64,000 nt of DNA from Haliea sp. E1-2-M8 (GCF_030649675.1 NZ_JAUTDR010000004.1:183548-247547); one strand, 5' to 3'; counted from the stretch's first letter, positions 16,332 through 24,584 are shown. Notes: generated by a model not told the origin, from the letters alone. A program made the numbers and translations.

Positions 16332-17126
16332 ATGGCCATGCTGAAACACTGTGTCCTGACCGTGGACTACTCGGGGGACTGGGCGCGCACCCTCGACTAC
16401 CTGCCGGGCCTGCTGGCGCTGTTGCAGTGCGAACAACTCACGCTGGTACATGTGGTCGAGGTGTTCAAACGCAAGTCTGGGGAGGATGCGCCCGAGGTCA
16501 TTGAGGAAAATTTGAAGGACATCGCCGGTCGGATTTGTGACCAGCTGCAGATCGCGGTGGATTGGGAAGTGCGTTCGGGCTTTGCGGCATCACAGATCGT
16601 GGATGTGGCAAAATTGCGGCAGGTGGACGGCATTATCGCCCTGAATCGCAGCCACTCCTCAGCCCGCGAGTTCTTCATGGGCAATATCGTGCTCAACCTG
16701 GCCCGGCTCAGCCATGTACCGTTGGTGGTGGTCAGCAGCGATGGTGTGGTCGCGGCCGAGAGCGCCCCGGTCATGCTCGCCACCGACGGCTCCGCGGCAA
16801 CGCGTGTCGCCCGGGACTGGTTTGAACGCTTCGTCAAGGCAGGCCGCGACGGTGTCGCAGTCTGGGTGGACTCCGATCGCCACGACGACGAGGCGGAGGC
16901 ACACCGGACACTGGCCGTGCTCACGAGTACCTACTCTGGCGTGACCTGCCGGCACCTGCAGGGTAATGCGGTCAACAAGCTGGTTGAAACGGCCGATGAG
17001 CTCAATGTCGCCCTGTTGGTAATCGCCCGCCGCGGTACCACGCCGATCGAAAACCTGCCGCTGGGCAGGACGGCAGAGGGCGTGGTCCGCAAATGCCGAC
17101 AGCCGGTGCTACTGCTGCCCGCCTGA
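16332..17126 (+). CDS. Tandem universal stress protein (two UspA domains)
   Basis: The protein has 264 residues with two UspA folds. The first (about 3-136) runs from LKHCVLTVDYSGDWART to HVPLVVVSS, with VDGIIALNRSHSSAREFFMG; the Gly-rich nucleotide loop reads NRSHSSAREFFMGNIV. The second (about 145-264) starts PVMLATDGSAATRVARDW and ends LPLGRTAEGVVRKCRQPVLLLPA, where RRGTTPIENLPLGRTAEGVVRK resembles the ATP-binding G-2x-G-9x-G(S/T) pattern. It is a cytoplasmic stress-response protein. ATG 16332 has GGAG close upstream; Met at 16338 is an alternative. It is monocistronic. Confidence 0.88.
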   Translation: MAMLKHCVLTVDYSGDWARTLDYLPGLLALLQCEQLTLVHVVEVFKRKSGEDAPEVIEENLKDIAGRICDQLQIAVDWEVRSGFAASQIVDVAKLRQVDGIIALNRSHSSAREFFMGNIVLNLARLSHVPLVVVSSDGVVAAESAPVMLATDGSAATRVARDWFERFVKAGRDGVAVWVDSDRHDDEAEAHRTLAVLTSTYSGVTCRHLQGNAVNKLVETADELNVALLVIARRGTTPIENLPLGRTAEGVVRKCRQPVLLLPA

Positions 17127-17192
17127 GGGTTCTCGGCAGATAGTGGTTTATACTCTTTCCCAGTGCTTCGTGATGGGACAGGGATAGGATAT

Positions 17193-17741
17193 ATGGCAGG
17201 CTCACTTCAGGACCAGTTGCTCAAGGCCGGGCTGGCGGATACCGACAAGGCCAAGAAGCTGGAAAAGGAAAAGCGCAAGCAGGCCAAGGTGGCCCGCCGC
17301 TCCGGCGTGGATCTAGGGGCGGAGACAAAGGAGGCGGCTCGCGAGGCGCTGGCCGAGAAGGCCCGGCGCGGGCGCGAACTCAACGAAGTACGCAATGCCG
17401 ATGCCCTGCGCAAGGCGATCAACGCCCAGATCAAGCAGCTGATCGAAAATCACAGGCTGCCGCGCGGGCGCGGTGACGTCGGCTTCAATTTCACCGACGG
17501 CAAGAAGGTCAAGAAGCTATACATCACGGCCATGGAGCAGAAGCAGCTCGCCGCCGGCAACCTGGCCATCGCCAAGCAGGGTGACCAGTACGAGCTGTTA
17601 CCCTGGCCCATTGCCGCAAAGATCGCCGAGCGCGACAGCAGCCGGGTGATCGTCTGCAGTGAGGCGGGGGCCCCGGACCTCACGGCTGAAGAGCAGGAGT
17701 GGTACAAGGACTACGAAGTGCCCGATGACCTGATGTGGTGA
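17193..17741 (+). CDS. DUF2058 (YaiL-like) nucleoprotein/polynucleotide-associated protein
   Basis: The protein has 182 residues from ATG 17193 with GGGATAGG upstream. It opens MAGSLQDQLLKAGLADTDKA followed by KKLEKEKRKQAKVARR, a charged helical region. The C-terminal part DVGFNFTDGKKVKKLYITAMEQ and RVIVCSEAG with a final DDLMW is diagnostic of DUF2058. E. coli YaiL is annotated as nucleoprotein/polynucleotide-associated. The N-terminal 90 residues are a probable coiled coil rich in Lys/Arg/Glu, consistent with nucleic acid contact. It is a single gene. Confidence 0.9.
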   Translation: MAGSLQDQLLKAGLADTDKAKKLEKEKRKQAKVARRSGVDLGAETKEAAREALAEKARRGRELNEVRNADALRKAINAQIKQLIENHRLPRGRGDVGFNFTDGKKVKKLYITAMEQKQLAAGNLAIAKQGDQYELLPWPIAAKIAERDSSRVIVCSEAGAPDLTAEEQEWYKDYEVPDDLMW

Positions 17742-17962
17742 GCCGGGAGCACCTTGCCGAGATTAGCGCCGCGTCTCCTTGCACTACCAGAGAAGTTCAA
17801 CTATTAACATATAGGTCAAGGTCAAATCCGGTCATTGAAGAGAGCGGTAAACGAGAGTGCATAGCCCGGGGTGGCGCCCGCGAATTTGAGCTTACAGGCG
17901 GTGCGCAACTGTCTCCCGATTTTCTGCCCCATCCTGCGCACCCCGCGCAGAAGGAGATAATT

Positions 17963-19849
17963 GTGAAGGTGTCACTACAGGCATGCGCCCTTGGCGCTGT
18001 CCTTTGCGGGGCGATTGCGCTCGCGGTCAACACCCCGGTCGCAGCCGCGAAAAAGGTAACGCCTCAACCCCCGGCGAACCCTGAGCCCACATTTATCTGG
18101 GCCACAGTAGTGAACAATGGCTTTGAGGTTCCCCGGAACCCGGGTCGCTACTACAACAGCTACAACCCGCCATCAATCAATGCCAGCGCCCTGGTGGTGT
18201 TTCGCGCCCGCAGCACCGGCCGGTCGCAGGGGCCGGTGAGCGGTATCTACACCCGCGACATGGCCAAAGAGGGCGCAACCATTAACGTGATTGCCGACCG
18301 GGATACCGATGTCCCCTGGCCGAATAACACCTGCTACCCGACACCCGGCCCGGCAGAGGGGGAGGAGGAAGCGCCTGTTGCATGCATAGCCGATGATGCA
18401 CTCGCTACCTTTAATGAGTTTCCCTCGTTCCCGCGGATCGCGCTCACGAGGAACGCGGTGGCTTCCCGCGGCAACCATCCGCCCGTGTGGACCTATCCCG
18501 TGCCCGCACAGCTGGCAGCCGACGAGGAGGGCGAAGAGAAAACAACCCGCGCGGGGACGAGCGGCGCCTACGTAAATCTGGACGCCGGGCAGCCGGGCAG
18601 CCCGTTGGTTACCGGCGCCAGCCTGCTGGGAGAGGTGCCGGCGTTTGCCGATATTTTTGCCGTTCCCGGCGTGGACCCGGCGACAAAATTTGATGTCTTC
18701 CCCGGTGCGCCGGCCATTACCGATGCCGGCGTCGTCGCCTTCAAAGGTAACTTTACCAATGGCGCCGGCAAGACCGGCGTGTTCTATCGCCAGATCATGG
18801 CCGAGGAGGCCGGCGGAAGCGCAGCTGTAGAGCTGGTGGCGAACTCGGATACCCTGGTGCCAAACCCGGGCAATTGCGTCGCTGGCACCACTTTCGGATC
18901 CACCGCCCCCCCCAGCGCCGCGGGTGGCCAAATGGTATTTGTCGGCTTCGATAACGAGGACGATCCCACCTGCGGCGGCGTTTATATGGCCCCGCTGCTC
19001 CCCGGCTCTTCCTTGAGCACACTGGTGGGAATCGAGGAGGCGGTGCCAGGTCAGAGTGGCGAAACCTTCGTCCAACTCGGCGAGGGATTGTCCTACGACG
19101 GCCGCTTCGTCAGCTTCTGGGGCGCTTGGGGCGAAGAGATCAGGACCGTGCGGCTTTACTGCCCGCAGGAGGGTAACAGGGACCGCAGGGACTTTTGCAA
19201 TAACATCGGGCAGTTCGATCCGGTTACGGGTACCGCACCCGGGGACTCCTTGAGTGTCTGCGACGATACCAGCGACAGTTCTGATCTGTGCTATCAGGAG
19301 AAACAGGTCCCGGTCAATCAGGGTTTCTTTGTCTACGATACAACCGGCAAAGGCAGGTTGCGGATGGTGGCGAACGCCGGCGCAGACGGCGAATACGATG
19401 ATTTCCTTTACTGGAATTATTCCGGGGCGCCTCCAGGGGTGAGTGACGGTGATGCGGAGCCGCCGCGCTGGCGCTCGGCCGCCTTCCAGGCTGTATCCGG
19501 TCGGGGTGGTGCCAACTTCCGGATAGCTTTTTTGGCCCGGAACGGCCAAACCAATGCCGAAAACGTGTATGAGAACACGGTCGATGGAATTTACCTTGGG
19601 GAAGTGTTGGGTGCGACTGCGCCCGCGATCACGCCATTGGTCAGGACTGGCATGGACGGAAACGTTCTCGACCCCGAAGCGGTACTGAACGAGGGAGGGG
19701 AATTGGTGCCACTGCCCATCACATCTCTGGCACTGGAGCGCGACGCATTTCGGGGTGGTTGGCTCGCCATCAGCGCCAGTATGGGTGTTGAAGAGGCAGG
19801 CTGGGCAGGTATATATGTGACCCGCATGCAGCCGCCTCCCGGCAACTAG
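17963..19849 (+). CDS. Large exported protein with propeller-like repeats (DUF7453-like)
   Basis: The protein has 628 residues from GTG 17963, with AAGGAG seven bases upstream; the frame runs on to 17735 but that part has no signal. A signal peptide ends PVAAA. The mature protein repeats a unit of the type 'GVYYR....ELVANSDTLVP....F.......AAGGQMVFVGFD', seen at about residues 88-130, 245-330, 345-400 and 480-560. This is the pattern of beta-propeller-like DUF7453 repeats in secreted bacterial proteins. There are several Cys pairs (NTCYPTPG, CVAGTT, DDPTCGG, RLYCPQEG, RDFCNN). No catalytic motif is seen. It is a single gene and the last intact chromosomal gene before the disturbed region. Confidence 0.7.
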   Translation: MKVSLQACALGAVLCGAIALAVNTPVAAAKKVTPQPPANPEPTFIWATVVNNGFEVPRNPGRYYNSYNPPSINASALVVFRARSTGRSQGPVSGIYTRDMAKEGATINVIADRDTDVPWPNNTCYPTPGPAEGEEEAPVACIADDALATFNEFPSFPRIALTRNAVASRGNHPPVWTYPVPAQLAADEEGEEKTTRAGTSGAYVNLDAGQPGSPLVTGASLLGEVPAFADIFAVPGVDPATKFDVFPGAPAITDAGVVAFKGNFTNGAGKTGVFYRQIMAEEAGGSAAVELVANSDTLVPNPGNCVAGTTFGSTAPPSAAGGQMVFVGFDNEDDPTCGGVYMAPLLPGSSLSTLVGIEEAVPGQSGETFVQLGEGLSYDGRFVSFWGAWGEEIRTVRLYCPQEGNRDRRDFCNNIGQFDPVTGTAPGDSLSVCDDTSDSSDLCYQEKQVPVNQGFFVYDTTGKGRLRMVANAGADGEYDDFLYWNYSGAPPGVSDGDAEPPRWRSAAFQAVSGRGGANFRIAFLARNGQTNAENVYENTVDGIYLGEVLGATAPAITPLVRTGMDGNVLDPEAVLNEGGELVPLPITSLALERDAFRGGWLAISASMGVEEAGWAGIYVTRMQPPPGN

Positions 19850-19890
19850 CCACTCATGAGCGGGGCTTGATGCCACTCCCGGGATACAGC

Positions 19891-19998
19891 CTACTCATGG
19901 CGCAAGGCATCGATCGGATTCATTCGCGCGGCCTTGCGGGTGTCAAACACCGAATGTCGATGGGCCGCAGTTCCAATCGAAGCGATCTGCCTGGCCAT
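19891..19998 (-). pseudogene. C-terminal scrap of a MacB/FtsX-type ABC permease
   Basis: On the minus strand the bases end with RKAARMNPIDALRHE then stop. This is the hallmark C-terminus of MacB/LolC-type permeases (ArrAAr..P..AL..E). Only about 35 residues are recognisable (MARQIASIGTAAHRHS continues into this tail). The rest of the gene is missing. It marks a breakpoint between intact chromosome and the AT-rich segment on its right. Confidence 0.7.
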
Positions 19999-20072
19999 CT
20001 CTTTGATTAGGCTGTGAAGTTCTGTCTGACGCCGATGCTGCCCGCTGCGTCGTTATAGAGAGCTAATTGTGC

Positions 20073-20894
20073 CTACTTGCAGCCTGCCAGCTTCCAAAAA
20101 TCAGCGCTGACCTTGACGTAATCGGATATCAATTTTTTTAGACGATTATCAAGGCCTGATAGGCTTCTACTATCTAGTGCTTTTCCAAATTTGGCTTCAT
20201 AGATATCTTGCAGTGCCTCATGATGCGGCGCACGATCATCAGCGCTAATTTGACTGAAGGCGCGATCGAACATAAATTGTGCAAGCATTGGATCAACGAC
20301 GTTAAAGTATCCATCAGCAGCTTGCTCAAGAGGATAATCCATTTCGTATTCGGTGACCAAGTGCAAAGCTAGCCAGCTCGCTTGTTCCCAAAAGAGTCGA
20401 ATCGATGCGCAGAAACTGCTTTTTATCTTGTCGTACTGCCAAGCAGTTTCGCCAAGTGTTCCATCAATAATCGTGTCTGCGAGTTGGTGTCTGAGAACTT
20501 CACCGAGAACGTATTTTGTATCAAGATCAAACCAGTGCAGTGATACAAGTGATCCGCTTATCGGTGTTTGTCTATCATAAAGCTCAGTTACTGGATCTAA
20601 CATGCTTTTGGGTAACTTCTCGCGCAAGTTGATTCCAAGTGGGTCAACGTGCGTCTCGACAAATTCGCACCACCCTTCCTTGTCGTCGCTGTTGAACGCT
20701 TCTAGAGCGCCAGCTGGAACAGCAGGAATAATGACCACGCTACCTGGTAGATGTGTCGCCGCTTCGAGCATTTTCTTTTGCTTCTGGGTTTTAAATGCAC
20801 CGCCGCCGGAAAGTACCACAAAACCTGGTAGTGCGCCATTCTTTCTCGCCTTGTCCCTGAAGGTGCCACAGACCCGGGATTGCGACCGACGTCG
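20073..20894 (-). pseudogene. 5'-truncated AT-rich gene of unknown function
   Basis: From GTG 20819 the frame gives 248 residues, but it stays open upstream to a stop near 20895 and reads naturally there (RDKARKNGALPGFVVLSGGG). No ATG with a ribosome site exists in that extension. The true N-terminus therefore seems to have been cut off about 60 bp left of the element's core site. The protein is acidic and helical with WYDK/Trp-rich stretches (SLVSLHWFDLDTKYVLGEVL, FWEQASWLALHLV). I recognise no family. Its base composition is clearly AT-richer than the flanking chromosome, so it is foreign DNA outside the current core repeats, perhaps left by an earlier insertion at the same tRNA. GTG 20819 could still allow expression. 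Confidence 0.55.
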
Positions 20895-20954
20895 GCTGCG
20901 GACAACCTACCTGGTTGAGCGACTGAATGAGGAGAATTAGTACGTTAGCGTAGA

Positions 20955-20976
20955 TAATGGGCCCAGAAGGACTTGA
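20955..20976. repeat. Left core attachment site of the integrated element
   Basis: These 22 bases (containing ATGGGCCCAGAAGGACTT) are identical to 33823-33844, where they form the 3' end of the tRNA gene. Bases flanking both copies differ, so the match is exactly 22 bp. This is the duplicated crossover region expected when a tyrosine integrase inserts into a tRNA 3' end. Confidence 0.93.
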
Positions 20977-21031
20977 TTTCCTGTTCTAAATCACTGATAT
21001 ATATAACTTAAAATTATTGGACCGATCCATA

Positions 21032-21051
21032 ATACCCCCGTAAGTACCCCC
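21032..21051. promoter_or_regulatory. Probable integrase arm-type sites, left end
   Basis: ATACCCCC (21032-21039) and TACCCCC (21045-21051) lie about 55-75 bp inside the left core. The same motif occurs five times near the right core, in both orientations. Paired arm motifs at both ends are expected for tyrosine integrases. Confidence 0.6.
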
Positions 21052-21148
21052 AAAAAGAATTGTTACACCAGTCTTTTTAGCGTTTGGCGACTGTCAATCT
21101 ATTCGTTCCGTTAGATGGTTGAATTTATTAAAATACGCTCTTAATACT

Positions 21149-21361
21149 CGCCGTGCCCATCGCAAGCTGGCCGCAGCCCTCGACGGCACAGGCCTCGACG
21201 AGACCGCTGTCATTGACGTGCTGCGTGAATCGCAACAGGCCATCCGCTGAATCATCGCCGCGCCCGCCTTGATGCTAATCGACGCTTCGGGCCGTCGCAA
21301 GGTGCTCTATGGGGACCTCTCCGAAGCACACAGCCTGAAAGACTTTCTCTCGGCACTGTGA
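21149..21361 (+). pseudogene. GC-rich, stop-interrupted gene remnant inside the element
   Basis: In one plus-strand frame the segment reads RRAHRKLAAALDGTGLDETA then VIDVLRESQQAIR, hits a TGA at 21248-21250, and goes on in the same frame with PALMLIDASGRRKVLYGDLS to a TGA at 21359-21361. The first part resembles the helical repeat of periplasmic metal sensors of the CpxP/Spy kind; that link is weak. The second part resembles the end of a thioredoxin-like protein. It is strikingly GC-rich between AT-rich neighbours, so it is a chromosomal scrap carried in or left by rearrangement. The rest of 20977-21564 shows no gene. Confidence 0.45.
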
Positions 21362-21564
21362 TACCGAAGGCCACCGTAACAATAAGCAGAACAGAACTAC
21401 CAAACCACCTCGTCAGTGCAGATCGTTGGGATCGTTCAGTTCGGGTTATTCGGCGCTCCTGTCACACTGGACGGAATGTCTCAGCGACTTTGACCAATTG
21501 CCACCGAAGAGCCTAATCGTGTACCACAACTTCTCATGCTCCGACTGAACAACTAGCATCGGAA

Positions 21565-21722
21565 GTGTCGATAATATTTTGTTTTCTTCAACCGCTGATA
21601 TTCAGACCCCACCCCCCGGGCACCCCCCGTTTCGAGGTTGGGACTCCTAGCCTTCCCTTATTGAACTATTCGGGACGAACATTCACTATAAAATTGAAAT
21701 TTTTCGCCAGTTTGGAGTGGTC
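21565..21722. repeat. 158-bp direct repeat, copy 1
   Basis: It aligns without gaps to 24191-24348; I count 128 of 158 identical positions by eye. The outer edges are the most conserved (13 identical bases at the left, GTGTCGATAATAT; 18 at the right, CGCCAGTTTGGAGTGGTC). A C-rich block CACCCCCCGGGCACCCCCC lies in the middle. Plus-strand frames across both copies are similar (MSII.C.LQP.I) but end differently, so I do not call a gene. The two copies bracket the 21.9-24.0 kb gene module. Confidence 0.85.
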
Positions 21723-21818
21723 AAGGCCGAATCTGATACCAGTTATTCGATTTGGCGGGCGGTAGTAGACATTGCCGTCGGTGATCGCTTTAATACATGC
21801 TCAACAAAAAAATACAGC

Positions 21819-21849
21819 GGTGCAGGGCGTGGATATACCGCACTGCACC
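21819..21849. promoter_or_regulatory. Long hairpin upstream of the 277-aa gene
   Basis: GGTGCAGGGCG and CGCACTGCACC pair over 11 bases with one mismatch around a 9-base loop. It lies 89 bases before the chosen start at 21938 and could be an operator or an RNA structure in the leader. Confidence 0.5.
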
Positions 21850-21937
21850 CACTGGGTACGCACCCTTAACGATCGGGACTCATCCCGACGCCCTCGGTGC
21901 CAGGCTCGAATATTTTGAACGTGTATGGGGAACAAAA

Positions 21938-22771
21938 ATGGACTTTGCCGAATACGTCGTGACAGCTCATCCGATGCGAGACCTCCTTACCGACAACATC
22001 ACCACCAAGAAAGCTTTCCTTCAAGGTTTGTTTAGCGGGCGTATTGAGGCTAGGGGTCGATACTCCGATTACGTATACGATTTCGTCTCGGAGGTTGACG
22101 GCCTCATCTCTGGAGTATTCGGAAGCCCGAAAGACACCACCATCAATTTAGGCCCTGCCGATGGCTGGAAGCCAGAATCCATGCCAGTATGGGAGCCATT
22201 TGTACTGGTTTTTAATCCTCGCCAGGTTACCGGTGGGCAGAGATTGTTTTTAGAATGTAAAAGAGGAAGTGCTCAGAAGGCTTTTGCTCGCGCCATAGAG
22301 AACCATATAAACGCTCGGGCAAATGAAGGCTGGCGCGTTTCAATTGATCCGATTTTGGATCGTGCGAAGCTTGAGGAAGTACTTGGTAAGTACCGTGGTA
22401 AGGTCAACAAAATTAGTTTAGATTTCCCAAAAGCGAACCTTCCCACTGGAATAAATAAGTCTCTCGCCGATGTTCGGAGCAAAATCGGTAAAGCGGGTGG
22501 GAAACTAAAAGTCGAAGCCATTAGTGAGGATGGGGCGCTGGATACCGACCAAGAGGACCTATCCTCTGCACTCGATGAAGCCGCGCAGTCTGGCGCTAGG
22601 GTGGCTGTTTACTCTGAGCAGGATAATCCCGGACGCGGGAAGAGGCGGTTTGTAAAGCGGTACGACTCCCAACAAGTCAAAAATATTCGCACCAGGACGA
22701 TTGAGGGGATTTCGGATTCTGTAGCTAACATAAAGGACAAAGTAGCCGAAGTGTTATCGAAGCTACAGTAG
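21938..22771 (+). CDS. Soluble protein of unknown function, first gene of repeat-bracketed module
   Basis: The protein has 277 residues from ATG 21938 with GGGGA seven bases upstream; the frame is open to 21797 but that part overlaps a strong hairpin. It has no signal peptide or membrane segment. N-terminal half: MDFAEYVVTAHPMRDLLTDN, then a beta-rich core (WEPFVLVFNPRQ, GQRLFLECKRG). The C-terminal half alternates strands and helices (WRVSIDPILDRAKLEEVLGK, KISLDFPKANLP) and ends in a Lys/Glu-rich helix (VANIKDKVAEVLSKLQ). The 'strand - LEEVL - strand - PN' arrangement vaguely recalls DUF4747 proteins of mobile elements, but I would not assign it. It is 11 bases upstream of the membrane-protein gene and surely cotranscribed. 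A sensor or regulator of the membrane partner is an inference. Confidence 0.8.
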   Translation: MDFAEYVVTAHPMRDLLTDNITTKKAFLQGLFSGRIEARGRYSDYVYDFVSEVDGLISGVFGSPKDTTINLGPADGWKPESMPVWEPFVLVFNPRQVTGGQRLFLECKRGSAQKAFARAIENHINARANEGWRVSIDPILDRAKLEEVLGKYRGKVNKISLDFPKANLPTGINKSLADVRSKIGKAGGKLKVEAISEDGALDTDQEDLSSALDEAAQSGARVAVYSEQDNPGRGKRRFVKRYDSQQVKNIRTRTIEGISDSVANIKDKVAEVLSKLQ

Positions 22772-22782
22772 CGAGGTGAGGT

Positions 22783-23283
22783 ATGGAAAGGGCAAGCTGG
22801 TTAGGGTTGAGCATTCTCGGGGTATTCGTTGTAGCGGCGACGGTGTGCGATCCCACGCTAATATCCAAGAACCAATTTATGATTCAACTCGTCACGCCTG
22901 ATATCATAAGTATCGCCATTGTTATGCTGACAGTTTCACTCCCCGTCGCCTATCAAATAATGCGCCTGATTAATGAGGATAAGAAAAAAATACGTGGATC
23001 AGACGAGTTCACATCTCAGGACAAAAATGTTATCTGCTCGTCTTTAGATAACGTAATCGAGAAAGTGAAAGCAAACTCAACATTGATGGTAATCTACTTC
23101 TTCGGAATCCTAGTGGTGACTTTCATGATTGGATTCCCCTTCTCAGAAGGTGAAAGAATAATTTCAATTTTGATGGGATTCGCGCTTTATTTGCTGTGCC
23201 ATATGACTTTGTTCATGGTTGAGCTATATGTGGCGCTCAGTAATTGGCGTGACGCTGAAGATATTTTTAACGAAGCCGCATAA
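22783..23283 (+). CDS. Multi-pass membrane protein of unknown function, second gene of module
   Basis: The protein has 166 residues from ATG 22783 with GAGGTGAGG upstream. Four hydrophobic segments are visible at about residues 5-22, 42-62, 101-119 and 127-150. A charged loop lies between the second and third (EDKKKIRGSDEFTSQDKN), probably cytoplasmic. It has no cysteine pairs, no transporter motifs and no known family. A small multi-span protein coupled to a soluble partner in a mobile element resembles the membrane-damaging effector arrangement of abortive-infection systems; that is inference from architecture and location only. Base composition is AT-rich like the rest of the element. Confidence 0.8.
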   Translation: MERASWLGLSILGVFVVAATVCDPTLISKNQFMIQLVTPDIISIAIVMLTVSLPVAYQIMRLINEDKKKIRGSDEFTSQDKNVICSSLDNVIEKVKANSTLMVIYFFGILVVTFMIGFPFSEGERIISILMGFALYLLCHMTLFMVELYVALSNWRDAEDIFNEAA

Positions 23284-23473
23284 TCGTTGATAAAACACCA
23301 CCAAGATTCTTGAGCTTGAAGACAGTGCCGAAGCTTAAACGCGAAACAGCGTGCAAACCGGAAATAGTTGTGAGCCAATTTATTCGATAGTACACAAAAC
23401 GATGGCGAGCTTTATGGCGCCACATGCACCAGCAAGCGATTACGCTTGCTGCCCCACTCAGGGAGGGAGCCTA

Positions 23474-23680
23474 GTGGATTTTGAAAGCAAGCTCCAAAGG
23501 ATCAAAGAAGCTCGCGACGACATCGCTAATTCAGCAGAAATATTGAGCCGTAGAGACTGGAAAACTTATCTGATGACATTGACCGTCGGTCTCATGCTTG
23601 GCTTCGTCGCGGGCGCGAGTTGGCATTACCTCCAGACGGAATCTACCGTGGTAGTGGCCTGCGGAGGGATCGAAGTCTAG
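23474..23680 (+). CDS. Small single-pass membrane protein, third gene of module
   Basis: The protein has 68 residues from GTG 23474 with GGGAGG eight bases upstream; the longer frame from 23351 lacks such a site. It starts VDFESKLQRIKEARDDIANS, an amphipathic helix. One membrane span follows, TYLMTLTVGLMLGFVAGASW, then a short tail ending VVVACGGIEV. It lies 190 bases after the multi-pass protein, on the same strand, and before the opposing 96-aa gene. Function unknown. It could be a subunit or a self-protection peptide of the same module, but nothing in the sequence proves it. Confidence 0.6.
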   Translation: MDFESKLQRIKEARDDIANSAEILSRRDWKTYLMTLTVGLMLGFVAGASWHYLQTESTVVVACGGIEV

Positions 23681-23715
23681 GTTTTGCGTTTTGAAACATG
23701 ACCATTTTACCAATG

Positions 23716-24006
23716 TTATAGTGCATCGGGCGGCGGAAACTCCGCAGGTGTAACCTCTACGACAGGCGATGCAAAATAATCAGCGACGCGAGCCATACAT
23801 ACCCCAATATGGGGTAACATTTCAGGCTCCAAGTCATGCGGTTTGCTTGCCATTGCATAACTAAAGTATAGAAGCCAATTGCCTTCCTTCTCTAACGCCT
23901 CCGCGCATTGTGCCCACTCGCCCTCATGGACAAACCAGTTTCCTTCGCTGAGAGATTCATCACCTTTGTCGACTTGGCAGAAAAGTATACGACATGCATA
24001 CTTCAT
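23716..24006 (-). CDS. Small soluble hypothetical protein
   Basis: The protein has 96 residues from ATG 24006. It is acidic, with several aromatic and Cys residues (YACRILFCQVDKGDE, GNWFVHEGEWAQCAEAL, GNWLLYFSYAMASKP, MLPHIGVCMARVADYF). Composition and periodicity look protein-like rather than a shadow. It is on the opposite strand from the three-gene module and convergent with it (35-base gap). No family is recognised. The ribosome site is uncertain (a G-run 7-12 bases upstream). Confidence 0.5.
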   Translation of the reverse strand: MKYACRILFCQVDKGDESLSEGNWFVHEGEWAQCAEALEKEGNWLLYFSYAMASKPHDLEPEMLPHIGVCMARVADYFASPVVEVTPAEFPPPDAL

Positions 24007-24190
24007 AGGTCTGCCCCCAATTTATTTGCGCTGACCACTGCAAGATGGCACGTTGCCCTTAACGACTTCCCGGGTCATTCATTCCGTATGATCGGCTATT
24101 CAGAGTCGTCGGGTAAATGCTTCTCATAGAATACCTTGAGCCCAAACTTGTCCCTCAGCAGATTTAGGTACACGTCAGACTTTTCGGCAT

Positions 24191-24348
24191 GTGTCGATAA
24201 TATCTTGTAGTCTTCAGCCACCAATCTCCAGACTCCACCCCCGGGGCACCCCCCGTTCTGAAGTTGTGACTCCTGGCATTCCCTTAGTGAACTATTCTGC
24301 ACGATTCTCTACGCTAAAATTGATACTTTCCGCCAGTTTGGAGTGGTC
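24191..24348. repeat. 158-bp direct repeat, copy 2
   Basis: This is a gap-free partner of 21565-21722 with both edges conserved and the middle diverged, in the same orientation. Together with copy 1 it frames about 2.5 kb that holds the small-gene module. The 24007-24584 stretch contains this repeat and otherwise no convincing gene; a 68-codon minus frame at 24096-24302 runs through the repeat. Confidence 0.85.
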
Positions 24349-24584
24349 GACACACTTTGTGGCAACCAAGTTGATCCGCCTTCTTCATTTCTACAATTCT
24401 GAGTCGTAATCATTTGGGCTGGCATAGTCGAGCGTAGAGTTTAGCCGTCGACTGGGCAGGCTTGGTGGTTGCTGTCGTCCCGCGCGACGGGTAATAACTA
24501 ATAGAAACTGCGAAGTAGCAGTTGGCGGCTATGAATACCCGACCCTGCAGGGCAAGCATCGTTGGCCGCGTATGTGATCCGGGA

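Noticed and set aside
18173..19876. 567-codon minus-strand frame opposite the large exported protein
   Set aside because: It is antisense to a gene with signal peptide, ribosome site and repeat structure. Its composition (His/Arg/Gly-rich) is typical of a GC-rich shadow.
21565..21765. Plus-strand frames in the two 158-bp repeats (21565-21765 and 24191-24409) as duplicated small genes
   Set aside because: The frames are similar only where the DNA repeats and they end differently. Pro-rich composition and lack of ribosome sites favour a non-coding repeat.
24096..24302. 68-codon minus-strand frame through repeat copy 2
   Set aside because: The same frame in copy 1 is closed by stops, there is no ribosome site, and the region is better explained as repeat.
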